Source of the DNA: Seiridium cupressi
Lineage: Eukaryota; Ascomycota; Sordariomycetes; Amphisphaeriales; Sporocadaceae
DNA: 64,000 nt
Assembly: GCA_036674765.1 (NCBI GenBank)
Contig: JARVKI010000104.1
Location: 62,001 to 126,000 of the forward strand
Direction of reading: 5' to 3'
Shown: positions 25,816-37,818 of the stretch, one piece after another
Position numbering within the stretch: position 1 is the stretch's first letter
Layout: each line of letters starts with the position of its first letter
The notes under the pieces: generated by a model
Seen by the model: the letters and a program-made list of their open reading frames with translations, nothing else
Databases searched by the model: none
What the model was told of the DNA's origin: nothing
Position numbers and translations under genes: made by a program

Positions 25816-28321
25816 ATGGTACTCACCACATTCCAATCAGAAGCCTTGGATGGCCTCTGTTCCAAGGAACACCTTGATCTGATGGACTCTATCGACAGTC
25901 TCCGCTCTCAAGGAATCAGCCATCTAATTTCTCTCCCTCAGATCATTGTTTGTGGAGACCAATCTTCTGGTAAAAGCTCTGTGCTTGAGGCCATATCTGG
26001 TGTATCCTTCCCCGTCAAGAGTAACCTCAGTACACGGTTCCCAACTGAACTCGTCTTGCGGCGGACTTCTCAGATTGGTGCTACTGTTTCGATTGTGCCC
26101 CATCACTCTAGAATCGACTCAGAGAAAGAAGCTCTTTCCAGTTTCCATGAAGAGTTGGAAACTTTCGAAGGCCTGGCCAACCTGATCGAGACTGCCAAAT
26201 CTGCAATGGGTATCAGCACCCACGGCAAAGCCTTTGCGAAAGATCTTCTGCGCGTTGAAATATCCGGACCGGACCGACCACATCTCACGATCGTGGATTT
26301 GCCTGGCCTCATACACTCGCAGACGAAGAATCAATCGGCATCAGACGTTGGTTTGATACAAGAGGTGGTTGACTCTTATATGAGGGAGCCGCGAAGCATC
26401 ATCCTGGCTGTTGTTTCAGCCAAGAGTGATTTTGCAAACCAGGTGGTACTGAAGCTAGCGCGTTCTGTTGACACTAGTGGTAACCGTACACTCGGAGTTA
26501 TTACCAAGCCGGATACATTGCATCCTGGCTCGGAGAGCGAGTCACTTTATGTGTCTCTCGCACGGAACCAGGAAGTGGAGTTTCGGCTAGGTTGGCACGT
26601 GTTGAGAAACTCGGACTCTGAAGCGGGCCATGGGACACTGGCTACTCGCGATCTCAAGGAGTTGGAGTTTTTCAGCCAAGGAATCTGGAACGAACTTCCT
26701 GAGTCGATTTTGGGGATTGACCATTTGCGCAGCCGGTTGAGCAGAGTGCTCCTCAAACATATCATGACAGAGTTGCCTAGCCTGATCGACGAGATCGAGG
26801 TGAAGCGTAGCGCTTGCGAAGAAAAGGTCAGGAAGCTCGGCCAGCCTCGCACAACACTGCTTGAGCAGCAGCTCCACCTCATCACCATCGGCGAGTCATT
26901 CCAGAGACTCGTTCAGAGTGCGGTCGATGGGAACTGGAATGACCCATTCTTCGAAGACGCAGAGTCTCAAACTGGTTATCGTCGTCGTATCCGGGCAGTT
27001 GTTCAAAACCTCAATGATAACTTCGCCAAGGATCTGTCTACACGCGGTCACCATCGCCAGGTCACGGGTTCTGGACATATGCCTTCTCCGAGGCACTGCG
27101 TTGCCATTACCCGCGATGAATTCATCGATCATGTGCAGTACAAGATGAGCAGGTCTCGGGGCAGACAGCTCCCTGGACTATTTGATCCTATGACCGTGGC
27201 CGATCTGTTTCGCGACCAAGCAAGCCCATGGGAGAACCTAGCCCGCCAACATGTTCGCAGCGCATAGAAAGCGTGCCGGACTTTCCTTGAAGATGTCATC
27301 GACCATGTGGCTGATGTGGCGACAGCGATAGCCACCAGGCAAAAGATCGTGCAGCCTGCAATGGACGCTATACTAGCAGAGCTTGAAGTGAAAACAGGAG
27401 ACGCCCTGCAGCCTCATCAGACCGTCCACTCTATCACTTACAACCACTACTTCACTAGCACACTTCAAAGCATTCGAAAGGGGAGGGAGAAAGATAGGAT
27501 TACTCGAGAACTACAGAAGTTCTTTGGATCCAACGAACTCAATCCTTATTACGGAAGCATAGACATTGACAACCTGGCCAAAGTATTAATCGATGACACC
27601 TCTGAGCCAGACATGCATCGATTTGCCGCCTCACAAGCCCTCGACCACATGTATGCTTACTATGAGGTACGAGCGATTTCATAAGAACCACTTGATGGTT
27701 GAATATGAGCTTTTGCTGACCCAGCCCTGGTTGTAGGTAGCCATGAAGCGGTTTCTTGACGGAATTGCTGTTGAGGTTATTGAGGCCGTCCTTATATCCG
27801 CTCTGCCAGCCATTTTCTCTCCTATCAAGGTATACAAAATGACAACTGATGACATCGCTTCTATCGCCGGGGAACCCGATGAGACCCAGATACAAAGGGA
27901 TCAACTTACGAGGCAGCTCAAGGTGCTTGCCAGCGGCGCTGAAACCTGCAAGCAGTTTGCTAGCACACAATTTAGTGGTAGGTACATGATCCCTGATCAA
28001 GCAACACACGCACCGCGGTTGCTAATTCATCCGCTAGCAGGGAACAGTGAAGCAGCAGACAATGAGCTGGATGATTTTAACCTAAGTGACATTGAAGGAG
28101 GAAGTGCTGTCGAACCTAATTCTTCGCATATCGGCAACGCAGTACATTCCCGGCCGCCATCACCTCCATCGGGAGCGGAAGAGACATTATTAACAGAGGT
28201 GGAGCCATCCATACCTGGTAATAACGAGTCCGATGAACTACCCGATGACTATAGGCCGCGGGTAAAAGGTAAAAGGAACAAAAAGAAAAAATCCACGAGT
28301 GCGTTTACGTGGGATGAATGA
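25816..28321 (+). pseudogene. Dynamin-like GTPase with one in-frame stop
   Basis: Large GTPase of the dynamin superfamily, which remodels membranes or acts in fungal antiviral/Mx-like roles. Two exons, 25816-27666 and 27737-28321; 2436 bases, 811 codons. GTPase motifs are all present: P-loop GDQSSGKSS (47-55), switch I TRFPTELVLRR (about 73-83), DLPG (161-164) and TKPD (230-233). The middle/stalk region follows, then a GTPase-effector-type region (ALDHMYAYYEVAMKRF across the intron) and a charged, Lys-rich tail ending FTWDE. The reading frame is broken once: codon 484 is TAG (27265-27267), inside a stretch (HVRSA-stop-KACRTFLEDV) where relatives are expected to have Trp. The frame continues open for 327 codons afterwards with good family sequence, so this is a recent nonsense change (TGG to TAG), a read-through site, or a base-call error. 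The truncated product would keep the GTPase domain but lose the effector domain. Confidence 0.88.
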
Positions 28322-29945
28322 TGACGTTTGAATGGCAATGGTGGTGCAATTGCGGCGATATCGCCATATCTTCATATTACCTAGCTCCCATTAGTTACGT
28401 ACATCTCAAGCGCGATCGGCGCACATAAAATTGTTGTTTTCACTTCTGCGAATTAATTCAACAAAACCAGTAACGTCTTATCACGGCTCGAACTGGCGTC
28501 TCTACGACCACCTGAAGACCGGAATTAGTGTGACGAAGCAGGCACTCAAGCCAAAGCATGTTTTTATTGACTGTATGGGTAGCAAGGTGGCAATGACTAG
28601 GGTTTCCTGGTCATTTGACGTGAAGATGTTTAATAGGGCATCCGTGAGTAATGCCAAGCCATGGCTATTGATCCCAATGATTAATTGGTAACCCATACCT
28701 TAACTGCAGCCAGGGAATGTCGTATATAACAGGAAATTGAACTGAATAGACTTCAAGTATTAGAAGCGGTTGTGAAAAGGCCTCTTGAGCACACTATTAA
28801 AGCCAGAAACAATCCTCGCGTGTCGCTTAGCATGATGGAACATAACACTCAGGTACATTTGTTAAAGTGGTTCCGCGAAGCTGAAAGTGCCAGAAAACCC
28901 GAATTTGGAAACGCAAATTAATAATCATAAAAAGAAAAGCACCGGAAGACATTTTGTATCTCAGGAAAAAGAAATCCTCCTTTGACCCAGCAACCATTCT
29001 CGTATTCAATTGGACACAAAGTACAAATTGACAAAAACATGACAGTGACGTTGATAGAGAAGTCTAACGACTCGTAAAGTCCATATTTATATCTTAATGA
29101 GTTTATCAACAACGAGCGACCTGCTTATAGGTTTGAATGCTCAAGATGTTAGGTCGATGGCCAAAACTGCGAAATTCTTCGAACCATCTCAACTTCCAAA
29201 GAGCAAGCATTTGTCCAATTACCCCGATAAATCAAATGCGGTTAAATCTTCGATCAGTCGCATGTAGCGGTCTCATGGATGTTGCTGTGGCCACGTATTA
29301 CAGCCAAAGCGGCGTGACCAGGCATGCTCTCCTGTGTGGACGAGATTGTCACTAAACCGAATCGCCAGAAAAAGAGTTTTCGACCCTTGCTCATTTATTG
29401 AGTTTTACGAAATCTAGGAAATATATAGCCTCTAAAAAGATTGTCCGTTTAAATAATCACAAAGCTATGCGAAAGTTGCTGCGTCCGGTTGCGGACTCGG
29501 TAAAGCGATATGAGGCATCACGAGACGGGGGTAATCTGTACTCCACGTCCATGGTTGCTTTTCAACTGTTTTTCTTCGTACACTAATCAACTCGAGTAAT
29601 ATTATATCATCCCATGCCAAACTGCGAGCATGTAGTCGGTAGATGTATCAGCGCACCGTGACTCAATAACACGAATCATTTCTCGCATGATCGTCAAGTC
29701 ACGCCATGATTTAGGAGAAACTTTCTTTTCGTACCACTACATGTAGGTTTGCTTAGGTGCAGAGGGCTGGGGACATTAGTGCTTATTAATAAGCTGATCG
29801 TCCCGGAATTTCCTTATGTCAAAAGTCCAAGAGGACCACCCAACGTCATGTAAGCTACCCTTTCCTTCAAATCCAACTCATCTAGCAGTAGACCTTTTTG
29901 GTTTCTATACCTGATTACATTGAGACCCCGAAGCTTGGAGGCAAA
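28322..29945. other. AT-rich intergenic region
   Basis: About 1.6 kb, AT-rich with many stops in all frames. No gene, repeat array or RNA gene was recognised. It contains the promoter of the scytalone-dehydratase-like gene at its right end. Confidence 0.5.
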
Positions 29946-30473
29946 ATGGCTACAGATTTGACAATAACAGGTTGTCATTTCTGTACTTGATGCACTTTTA
30001 AAAGACCGATTAATGATTCAGACTACGTTGCCATGCGCAACCTTGCCTTTGACTGGGCAGACAGCTACGACACAAAGAATTGGGATCTTTTACGCCAATG
30101 CCTTGCGCCGTCCATACGCCTCGACTTTCGCAACCTCCAGGGAGCTTTGTACGTGGCTTTGACTCCAGATGAATATGTTGAGATACTTGTCAAGATGATC
30201 GGAGACAACAAGTTGAGGACTCAACACTCCATCGGCGCAACAAAAAAAGAATGTTTGGACGACGGATCAGTCAAGGTGGGGCACCAGATTCGAGTTGCAC
30301 ATCAGCGGTACGAGAGTGAGGACCTCGGATCGGCCATAACCAACAAGGGCCATGGGCATGGAGTTACCACGCACTGGTACAAGAAAATTGGAGGTACTTG
30401 GAAGATAGCAGGTGCTTCGTCCAAGCTCTACTGGAGCGAGTACGACTTGTTCGGCACTCTAAACCTTCCATGA
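29946..30473 (+). CDS. Scytalone dehydratase-like protein (NTF2-like fold)
   Basis: Small dehydratase-like protein of the scytalone dehydratase family. Exons 29946-29970 and 30022-30473; 477 bases, 158 aa, close to the family's 165-175. The first exon encodes only MATDLTIT; its donor is the weak GTTGTC, but splicing gives TDYVAMRNLAFDWADSYD, exactly the family N-terminus. Conserved: the Tyr-Asp pair (ADSYDTKNWD, residues 24-25), His77 in LRTQHSIG, His102 in AHQRY, and the HWYKK strand. Against the Magnaporthe enzyme as I remember it, Tyr50 is Phe (F44), Ser129 is Gly and Asn131 is Thr, so the water- and substrate-holding residues are altered and melanin biosynthesis is not a safe assignment. 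No polyketide synthase or trihydroxynaphthalene reductase is nearby. A tailoring dehydratase or cyclase acting on another polyketide is as likely. Confidence 0.9.
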
Positions 30474-31096
30474 TAGAGCGTGGATGCAGCCTACAGTTGC
30501 AAGACTTATTCTTTTCGCATAGACCAGCCAGCCAGTGGCGCTTGTGGACGCGGTAAATGATTGCACACTCGGAGGAGATGCGCGGTTGTCCACGGAGTAA
30601 GTTTCCATAACTGCCAAGATCGAGCTGCTATACTAGGGACTAGATCTAGCAATGCTCAATAGATCTATGACTGCATACTTTTCTCGAATACATAAAACAT
30701 CAGCAGTGCCGGGAGCATTGTCCATGCGCTCTGCACGCTGTATGAATGCCCAGAGTGGCAGAGTTGCCATCACAATGAGATGCGGGGAAGAAGTCCAGCG
30801 TAATAAATAGGGAGCAGGGCTAAAAGAGAAGGGAGATGACACCGGCGGTCGGTTGCGCCAGCCTACAAGTCGCACTGCATAGACGTTGTTACAGTGGGCT
30901 TTACTGTCTATGCGGGATTGTCCCGAATTAAAAGCAACGTGTCTGATAACCACGCAGCTTTTCATCAGCTCAGAGTCTTGAATGAAAAGCGATAAGTGAG
31001 TATTCAGTTTTCGACTTTATGTGGCCAATTTTAGTAGAATATGGACAAGACAGGCTACTTATTCCTAACGCGGTGCATTATTGTGAGAGCGATGGG
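30474..31096. other. Convergent intergenic region
   Basis: About 620 bp between the 3' ends of the scytalone-dehydratase-like gene and the oxidase pseudogene. Nothing coding or repetitive recognised; it should hold the 3' UTRs. Confidence 0.5.
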
Positions 31097-32741
31097 TTAA
31101 AGTCCGCTGATAGCCCAGTCTCGCTTACTGGCCATTGATTGCTTGGCGAGTACTCTTGGCCCTGCCTCGCCCTCCTCTAGACCATTCCTTGCAGGCCTGT
31201 CACTCTGCCGCCACTTCCACATCTGCGCATATACTCCATCTCGGTCTCGACTTTCGATGATCTTCACAACTTCCCTGCCAAGAATTGGGAGGAATTTGAA
31301 GCCATGTCCGCTTCCACCAGAGCAGACCAGCACTCCAGGCTTACCCGGCACAAAGTCGACCACGAAGGAGTTGTCAATGCTATCCGTGTACCAACACAGC
31401 TTAGTAGATGAAATGCCCAGCTCAGCGAGCTCTGGCGTGTTGGCGGACACGAACTCTAGGAGCAATGTCAATACACGTTCGCCATTGGGAAGCCTGGAAT
31501 GTCACTGACCCTTGACCGCTTCAAGCGCTTGTCTCGTAATGTTGCTCTCTTTCTCGGCTGTGACATGAGCCGTCTTGGGCACAGATATCCTTCTCCCTCC
31601 GACAAGCCCAAAGTTGGTGTACCTATCGAGTCAGTGGCTGACATGCACTGGTGTGAATAGAAAACTCACTTTGTTCGCCGATAGCCTATCTTGAAGTCGC
31701 CTTCTTCTGTCATGGGCAATGCATAAATGCCCTTGGCTTTACTCCACGTGATGACTGGAAAGCTTTTAGCTGAAAACCGTTCGCGGAGGTCAGGCCGGTC
31801 CTCTGGGATATGGATCGTGGCCACGGAACCTGCAGTTGTCTCTAGCAGTCCTTCCGTTTCCGGTACAAGGCCAGGCGTCCATCCACCGCCTATAATTAAT
31901 AGTGAGCCATGTATTTCCCCGCGCGTTGGTTCTTGTAGATCCTACCAGAGACAATCACCAGATCTGCTTCGTGCGCTTGCTTATCCACCGTCTCGACTAC
32001 CGGCCGGCCGTTCGCACCAGTGCCAATATTGATCACTTTCCCCTGGATTGGGCCAAGCACAAACTTCACACCAGCCTTCCGGGCAAGATGCTGGGCCCAT
32101 GCACAGCTCTTGTAAGCCACGACGAAGCCAGCGCTCGAGTCGAGGACGGCTTTATGCACTCCAAACCGTTCCAATCTACGGCATGGATCAAGTTTGTGAG
32201 CCCAGCCGCCCTGCTTTGCGCGTTGGACATCTGGTCCTGATGTCAACATTGCTGCTTAGAAGACTCGAATACGATGCACCGACCTGAATCGTCGTCCACC
32301 ATGAATTGTGTATCCCTAATCCCTTCCTTCTTCATGTTCTCCAGCGTGGTGAGCTCGAAATCGCCATACTCATCCGTCACGCTCATTCTCAGATAACCAC
32401 AGTTCCACCACAACTTTTTACTGCCTCGTCGCAGGACTTCAGGCAACTCATCGTTGCTCGTTGTAGCGATCTGTTTATTCCATTCTTCCCAGAGCTTCGC
32501 AGCTTCAAAATGCGAGCCTTTGGTACTCGATCTCGTCGCCATATGAGAAGCGAATGATCTTGTTGAGATCGGCAGAGGCAGAATCAACCCCAGCATAGGG
32601 GTCATAGCCGGATGAGTAGGTGTCTTGCATATCGAAGACGGTTATGTCCCGATACCCACTTTGCGCAAGCCATAGTGCGGTTGAGACGCCGAACACGCCG
32701 GAGCCGACAATGAGGATCTTGGAACTATGTTGGACCGCCAT
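31097..32741 (-). pseudogene. DAO-family FAD oxidase with one-base frameshift
   Basis: Gene for an FAD-dependent amine oxidase of the sarcosine oxidase / fructosyl amino acid oxidase / L-saccharopine oxidase type. Exons: 32741-32284, 32236-31946, 31889-31670, 31622-31510 and 31455-31097; 1441 bases, one more than a multiple of three. The surplus base lies in exon 1: four T residues (AAAA on the plus strand, 32507-32510) where three would continue LAF-EAAKLWEEWN; as written the frame ends at TGA after residue 78. With three T the product would be 479 aa. Family marks: ILIVGSGVFGVSTALWLA (dinucleotide fold, from residue 9), DLNKIIRFSYGDEIEY, the flavin-linking-type KLCWYTDS segment, and GGSGHGFKFLPILG near the end. 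All splice junctions are otherwise sound, so the lesion is recent or a homopolymer error. Substrate class cannot be fixed. Confidence 0.9.
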
Positions 32742-33885
32742 GGTTCTGCATTGGTGCGACACTAAAATGTTCGATTTGCGATGAATGTTTGATCCCTCGC
32801 AGTTCACCGAAGCCGGTGCTACCATGAGCAACCCCTCTTGAGATGGATCGCGTCAGTCGCTCATAATGTACTCAGCGGCCGTGGTCCACTATAACGGCTG
32901 CCCCGCAGCAAATCCTCAGTGAGGGTCCAGCAGGAGCTCCACAGCACATAGCTGCCCACCAACGGGCATCGCCGGCCAGCCCGAGAGTACAATGTAAAAA
33001 TATCGATCTCTAGGGCATGCACATAGGTATCATGAAGATCATCATTCAAGACCTGCACCCATTCGTTTTACCTCCTGATGACTGTGATGGCTCCCACCAC
33101 GGTGTCCATCCGGCGGAGCCTGTCCACGTGTCCTGTAGGCCATTTTAGTCAGACAACGCAGTGGGATGATGGAGCATCGGCCTCGATCTTGCCCCATCAC
33201 CACCATAACCACCCTCAACTCACCGATTCTATGCTCAGATCATCAAAGAATCGGAACCTCCACCATCGCGTCACACGTTGCATGCAATTCTTCGTAGTAG
33301 CGCCGCGCCGTGCTTAAAGTAGCCACTCAACCCCAATATGTGCTACTGTATGTACCTGTATGTCTACATACATATATATAGGTAGAGAAACTGTACTGAA
33401 GTGTTGTTGAGGTCAATTACGACCATTCATATGGCAATAGCTACACCAGTGATAGCGCGTAATGCGATAACCCGTGATCACTGCCCCCAAGGTCCTCTGC
33501 TTACCCATGCAGCCTAAGCAAGAAGGCTAAGTCGCCAGGAACCCTCCGTGCAACCCTCAATTTACCCAGGCTCCAATCACCTTCATTTGCTGACCTCAGC
33601 TAGCCACCGCGACTCATTTAATTGGCCTGTTGGACATTTCAGCCGCCTGCCAGGTCTCACCCCAACTGTTGTGCCTCTACATTTTGGCACACAGCCCAAT
33701 CGAGATCTGACATGGCTGTGGCTCAGGCTTATGGGATGCCGAAATGATGGAAGCATAAATGACCAAAACCTGTGCCACCTCTTTAGCCTTATAAGATGAT
33801 GGGGGGTCGAGCTGGGCGTTTCAAGTCAGTCTTCACCCGGCTATGAACATTTGGGCAGAATCTTTAGCTGGCTACAACAATCAAC
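32742..33885. other. Divergent intergenic region
   Basis: About 1.1 kb between the divergent oxidase pseudogene and the DUF2235 gene. A TATA-like TTATAAG lies at about 33788-33794, some 90 bp upstream of the DUF2235 ATG. A short TATATATAG run lies near 33373. No credible ORF. Confidence 0.5.
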
Positions 33886-35702
33886 ATGGGCTCCCTCGAA
33901 CAAAACAATCCAATCCTAACGATACCAAAGCGGATCATAATCTGCTGCGATGGCACCTGGCAGTCGTCTGTGTCCAACATCAAGAACGTACCCTCGAATG
34001 TCACACGCCTAGCAAGGGCAATTGCGCGCATAGGCACGGATTCCGATGGGAAGGTATGGCAACAAATCGTGCATTACGATGCTGGCATTGGCACAGGTGA
34101 AATCAGCGAAGAAGATAGAATCCGTCAAGGCAGTTTCGGTATTGGCTTCGTGGGTAATGTGATTGAAGCCTACAACTTTATCGTGCTCAACTACGCACCT
34201 GGGGACCAGATCTTCTGCTTTGGTTTCTCAAGAGGGGCGTACACGGCACGTGCAGTGGCGGGTCTCGTCAATGATATCGGTGTGATCTCCCCAAGAGACC
34301 TCCAGGATTTCCCGGATTTATATCTACTCTACCAGAACAACAAGGATAGCCATGGATTCAGAAAGTCCAGACATTACAGAGAGTGGGTAAACGGCGCTCT
34401 TTCCGAAGCCGACTCCCGCGCAGATAGGATCGCACCGCAATCGATGCGATACGGAAAGTCGTCTCATGCCGATGCACCGGAGGCGTCGAGAGTCGTACAA
34501 GCTGTCGTTGTCTTCGATACGGTTGGGAGCCTCGGAATACCTGATGTGTCATGGCTCAAAGGCCACCTTAATTGGCTCGAAAAATGCCTAGGCATTCCCT
34601 CGTTTGGCTTCCACAACGTTGCTCTTAGCCCTTGTAAGTACCTGAGCACTGCCACCCCATTAGGCAGGTTCCGACTCACTGATTCTCAGACATACGGCAT
34701 GCGTTCCACGCACTTTCGTTGGACGAGCATCGCGCACCATTCTCACCTACTCTTTGGCATTACCCTGGCGATGGAGAGCTTTCTACGAAGAAGCCGAGAG
34801 AATCACTAGATGAAGTTCAAAAGGATTGGGAGAAGATCAAGTCAGACCCTCGGTCGACACCGCGGCAGAAATCAGACGCCTGGGCCGAGTTGATTGACTG
34901 TGAGATGTATGATGAGCTCAATGGAACCGACTCTGAACTGCTTCAAGTATGGTTCCCCGGGTTTCACGACAACGCCGGTGGAGGAAGCACTGATCCGTTG
35001 AAGGATCGCAAGGGCGACTTCGAACGTGAGTGCCATCTATCGTAGGTTCTGGTTAGCCTGGTACTAACATGTTCAGAGATTGCACTCATTTCATTCGCCT
35101 GGATGTGTGAACAAATAGCCCCATATCTTCAGCTCGATGAGGACCTCCTGAGCTTAGCCAGGAACTCAGTGCAAGATCGATATGATCTCATCAACTCATC
35201 CTTACATCCACTGACTCCATCCAATATTGGGGACTGGCTGACGATAGAGGCAAGCAGCTTCATCGCTAAAGTAGAAGCTAACCACTCGAATTCAAGAAAG
35301 GTCTCTCGAGAAATCCAATATGGATGGGCAACCGGGCCCGTTATCGATTCGTTCAAAGGGATCATGTTGCTCGCAGGCTCGAAGACAAGGACGCCGGGAC
35401 AGTATGTTAAGGACAAGTCCAATGGCGTCAGGTTAGGCAAGACCAACGAGATGATCCACCCTACAGTACAGTTTCGGATGGAGAAGAGGTCAGATTACAG
35501 ACCTGAAGCGTTGAAAGGATTCACGCGCCGACAAGACGGTCGTGCTGGGTTTGAGTGGGAGAGCGGGAGCGTCACAGTTCCAGAGTATCTCGTCAGATCA
35601 GGAGACGCATTCTCGAGGTATGTCGCGGATCAAGATAGGCCTGAGCAGGAATATCGGGCGACCGAGTTCCTTCATGAGATAGACAGGATTGTTGAGGCAT
35701 GA
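33886..35702 (+). CDS. DUF2235 alpha/beta-hydrolase-like protein
   Basis: Protein of the DUF2235 family, common in fungi and related in fold to the bacterial Tle1 type VI phospholipase effectors. Three exons: 33886-34633, 34690-35025 and 35077-35702; 1710 bases, 569 aa. Family marks: IIICCDGTW (17-25), the nucleophile elbow GFSRGAYTAR (Ser115), VVFDTVGSLGIPD with a likely catalytic Asp, HALSLDEHR after the first intron, and VWFPGFHDNAGGG, where the His should complete the triad. There is no signal peptide or membrane span, so it is probably intracellular. The C-terminal 150 residues are less conserved. It lies between two damaged genes yet shows no lesion, which argues that it is still under selection. 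The natural lipid or other substrate is unknown. Confidence 0.95.
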
Positions 35703-36069
35703 CGAATATGATAGGCACCTCCAGTATCTACATACCGAGCTAGGTGCGATATTTGTCGATTTACTAATATAAACTATATAGTTTGTAGCTGAAAATTAGG
35801 GCAAGGCTTGATAGTGTCTTATTTATGTATAAATCCCATGTTATCGACAAGTATGCGACTGCCGCCTTTTCTATCACGTTCCAAAATGTCAACGGTGCTC
35901 AGGTTGCTCAATTGCGTGGCTGGGAAGCGCTTATGATAACGAGGTTACATCTGTCAGTTCTAGTTATCATCAGCGTACCTAGAGTAATGATTTGACCATT
36001 CAAAAGAGGTGATTTTCACGCAAGCTAGATAGCTAAGTGTGATATTTCAATTATTGAGATCACGGGTCG
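35703..36069. other. Convergent intergenic region
   Basis: Short AT-rich gap between the DUF2235 stop and the stop of the broken MFS gene; both 3' UTRs should lie here. No other feature seen. Confidence 0.5.
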
Positions 36070-37818
36070 CTAATATATGTATTCGAAGTTGGGGTTTTCC
36101 CTGTCAGTAAGGTCTTTGAACGCAGTTTGGTTCAGGCCTTCCAGCTCCCCATTCTGTCGCATCTGCTCCCTGGTCTTCTCCTTGCGTTTATTCTCCCACA
36201 TGAATGCGTATCGGAAGACCAGGAACAAACCAAGCTCAATAAAGTTCGCTACCAACAGCGATCCAATGCCTAAGCCGTATCTTGGCGCTTGGTCTGATTT
36301 GTAGAAGAAGGGACTAGCGATATTGCCGATGCAACCTCCAAACCAGATCATCCCCGCTATGATCATCTTCTTAGATTGGCCCCCGGTGTTTCCGATCACC
36401 ATAGACAAGGTATTTATGAAAGAGGTTTGGTAGGAGCCGGTCAAGTAACTGTGAGGTCAAAAATTAGTTATCGCCCGAATCAAGTACTTCCCAGCACTTA
36501 CAAGCAGATAAGCCTGCCGATGTACGCATCCGGAGGAGCGAGAAGAAAACCTAGACCTCCTGCGATGGTCGGAAGCATGAAGATGACACCAACCAAGGTG
36601 CGAGAGTTCGACACTTGTTATTGAAGGCTTAGGCTTCGATACCTTGCACACCGCACTTATAGGCATTCCCCAAGGAGTACTCATCGTCATATGGATCGGC
36701 CTGGGCTCACTGTGTAATAAGTATATGCCCAAGAAAAGTTCGAGATACCTCCGTTCGGAACGTTGCCCACGAAGCCCAAGAGGCAGAAAAGCCAAGTCTT
36801 GTAGTCGAGATAGGCTTCTCTGACTTGGCCCCAGTTGATATACCTTTGTTCAACACCAGTTTGGTTTTGTCGCATACGTGCAATCATCATCAGACGCTCA
36901 TCATGACTGAAGCCATGGAACGTTGCCGGCGAATTGGGTAGAAGTATGAAGAGAAAGACACCCCAAAGTGCGCAACACGCGCCCACAATCAGAAATTCGT
37001 AGCGCCAGGATTGAAGCGCACCCTTTATATGTCCAATGCCGTAGCCTAAGAGTTTCTTCACATCAGTTGACCATATCACCGCGTAAAGAGAGGCTCGCAC
37101 GAACCAATGAGGCCGCCGCCGGCGACACCTATGCCGTTGAAGGAATACCATATGGCGATACGGATGGGCTGCTCAGATCGGGTATAGTACATGCTTGTGA
37201 GGAGCATGAATGCAGGGTCGGCAATTGCTTCGAAGGCACCAGAAAATACTCTCAAAGCGGCAAGGCTGGCGAAGTTCTGGGCAACGGCCTGCACCATCAG
37301 TAGTGCTCCCCACATGAAAATGTTGGCGGCGAGACACCAGCCCGGTGGGCAACGCTGCATGATCAAGTTTGACGGTATAGCCCAGACAAGCCAGCCGAAG
37401 TAGAAGAGAGACGACAGCCAAGAATATCCTTGAGTGTTAAGGGCCAAGTCAGTCTTGATGCCGAAGATGGCGGCGTAGGAAAGTGTAGTCTTGTCAACAT
37501 ACTATTGCGGCTGTGGTCAGCAAACCAGAAATTGTTAAAGTTAACAGGGGAGAAAGCGTGATAACTCACGTAAAAGAAATAACAGATGCCAAGTAATGGC
37601 AGGATTCTATAGTCAAGCTTTCGCCGGAGCTTGGCCTCCGCTACCTTGTCGATGTGTTCATCTGTGGGGTAATGTACAAGTGCCTCGGCGTATACCTCGC
37701 TATGTGGCTGGCGAATGTCACGGATAACATCTCCATTCTTAGTTTGGCTGATATCCTCAGTATAGGTCTCGTACCAGATATCTGGATCTTGGGCCTTGAT
37801 CTGCCCCGTATCAGACAT
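36070..37818 (-). pseudogene. Dal5-type MFS transporter broken by internal inversion
   Basis: Anion:cation-symporter MFS transporter (allantoate/nicotinate permease type). Exons: 37818-37570, 37501-37105, 37045-36502 and 36448-36070; 1569 bases, a whole number of codons (522 aa). Family marks: LDYRILPLLGICYFFY before the first intron, YVDKTTLSYAAIFGIKTDL after it, LRVFSGAFEAIADPAF, the NVPNGGISNF loop, TLVGVIFMLPTIAGGLGFL, YLTGSYQTSF and NTGGQSKKM. Exon 3 fails: after NGGISNF the minus strand reads nonsense and stops at 36687. The missing membrane helix is instead found on the plus strand at 36610-36732, reading STLVIEGLGFDTLHT and IPQGVLIVIWIGLG, flanked by correct minus-strand transporter sequence. 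Turning those 123 bp round rejoins the gene in frame on both sides. As it stands the product would be truncated after about half the helices. Confidence 0.93.
36610..36732 (+). other. Inverted 123-bp coding segment inside the MFS gene
   Basis: This segment encodes, on the plus strand, a transporter helix that belongs to the minus-strand gene around it. Its length (123 bp, 41 codons) and both edges fit the reading frame of the gene if reversed. Edges are set by a 3-base inverted match (TTC/GAA); a nearby TCGA palindrome at each side allows the break points to shift by up to about 12 bp. No base seems lost or gained. There is no recombinase gene or long inverted repeat next to it. Confidence 0.88.

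Noticed and set aside
29946..30473. Assignment as the melanin-pathway scytalone dehydratase
   Set aside because: Several active-site positions differ and no other melanin gene is present, so only the fold-level family name is used.
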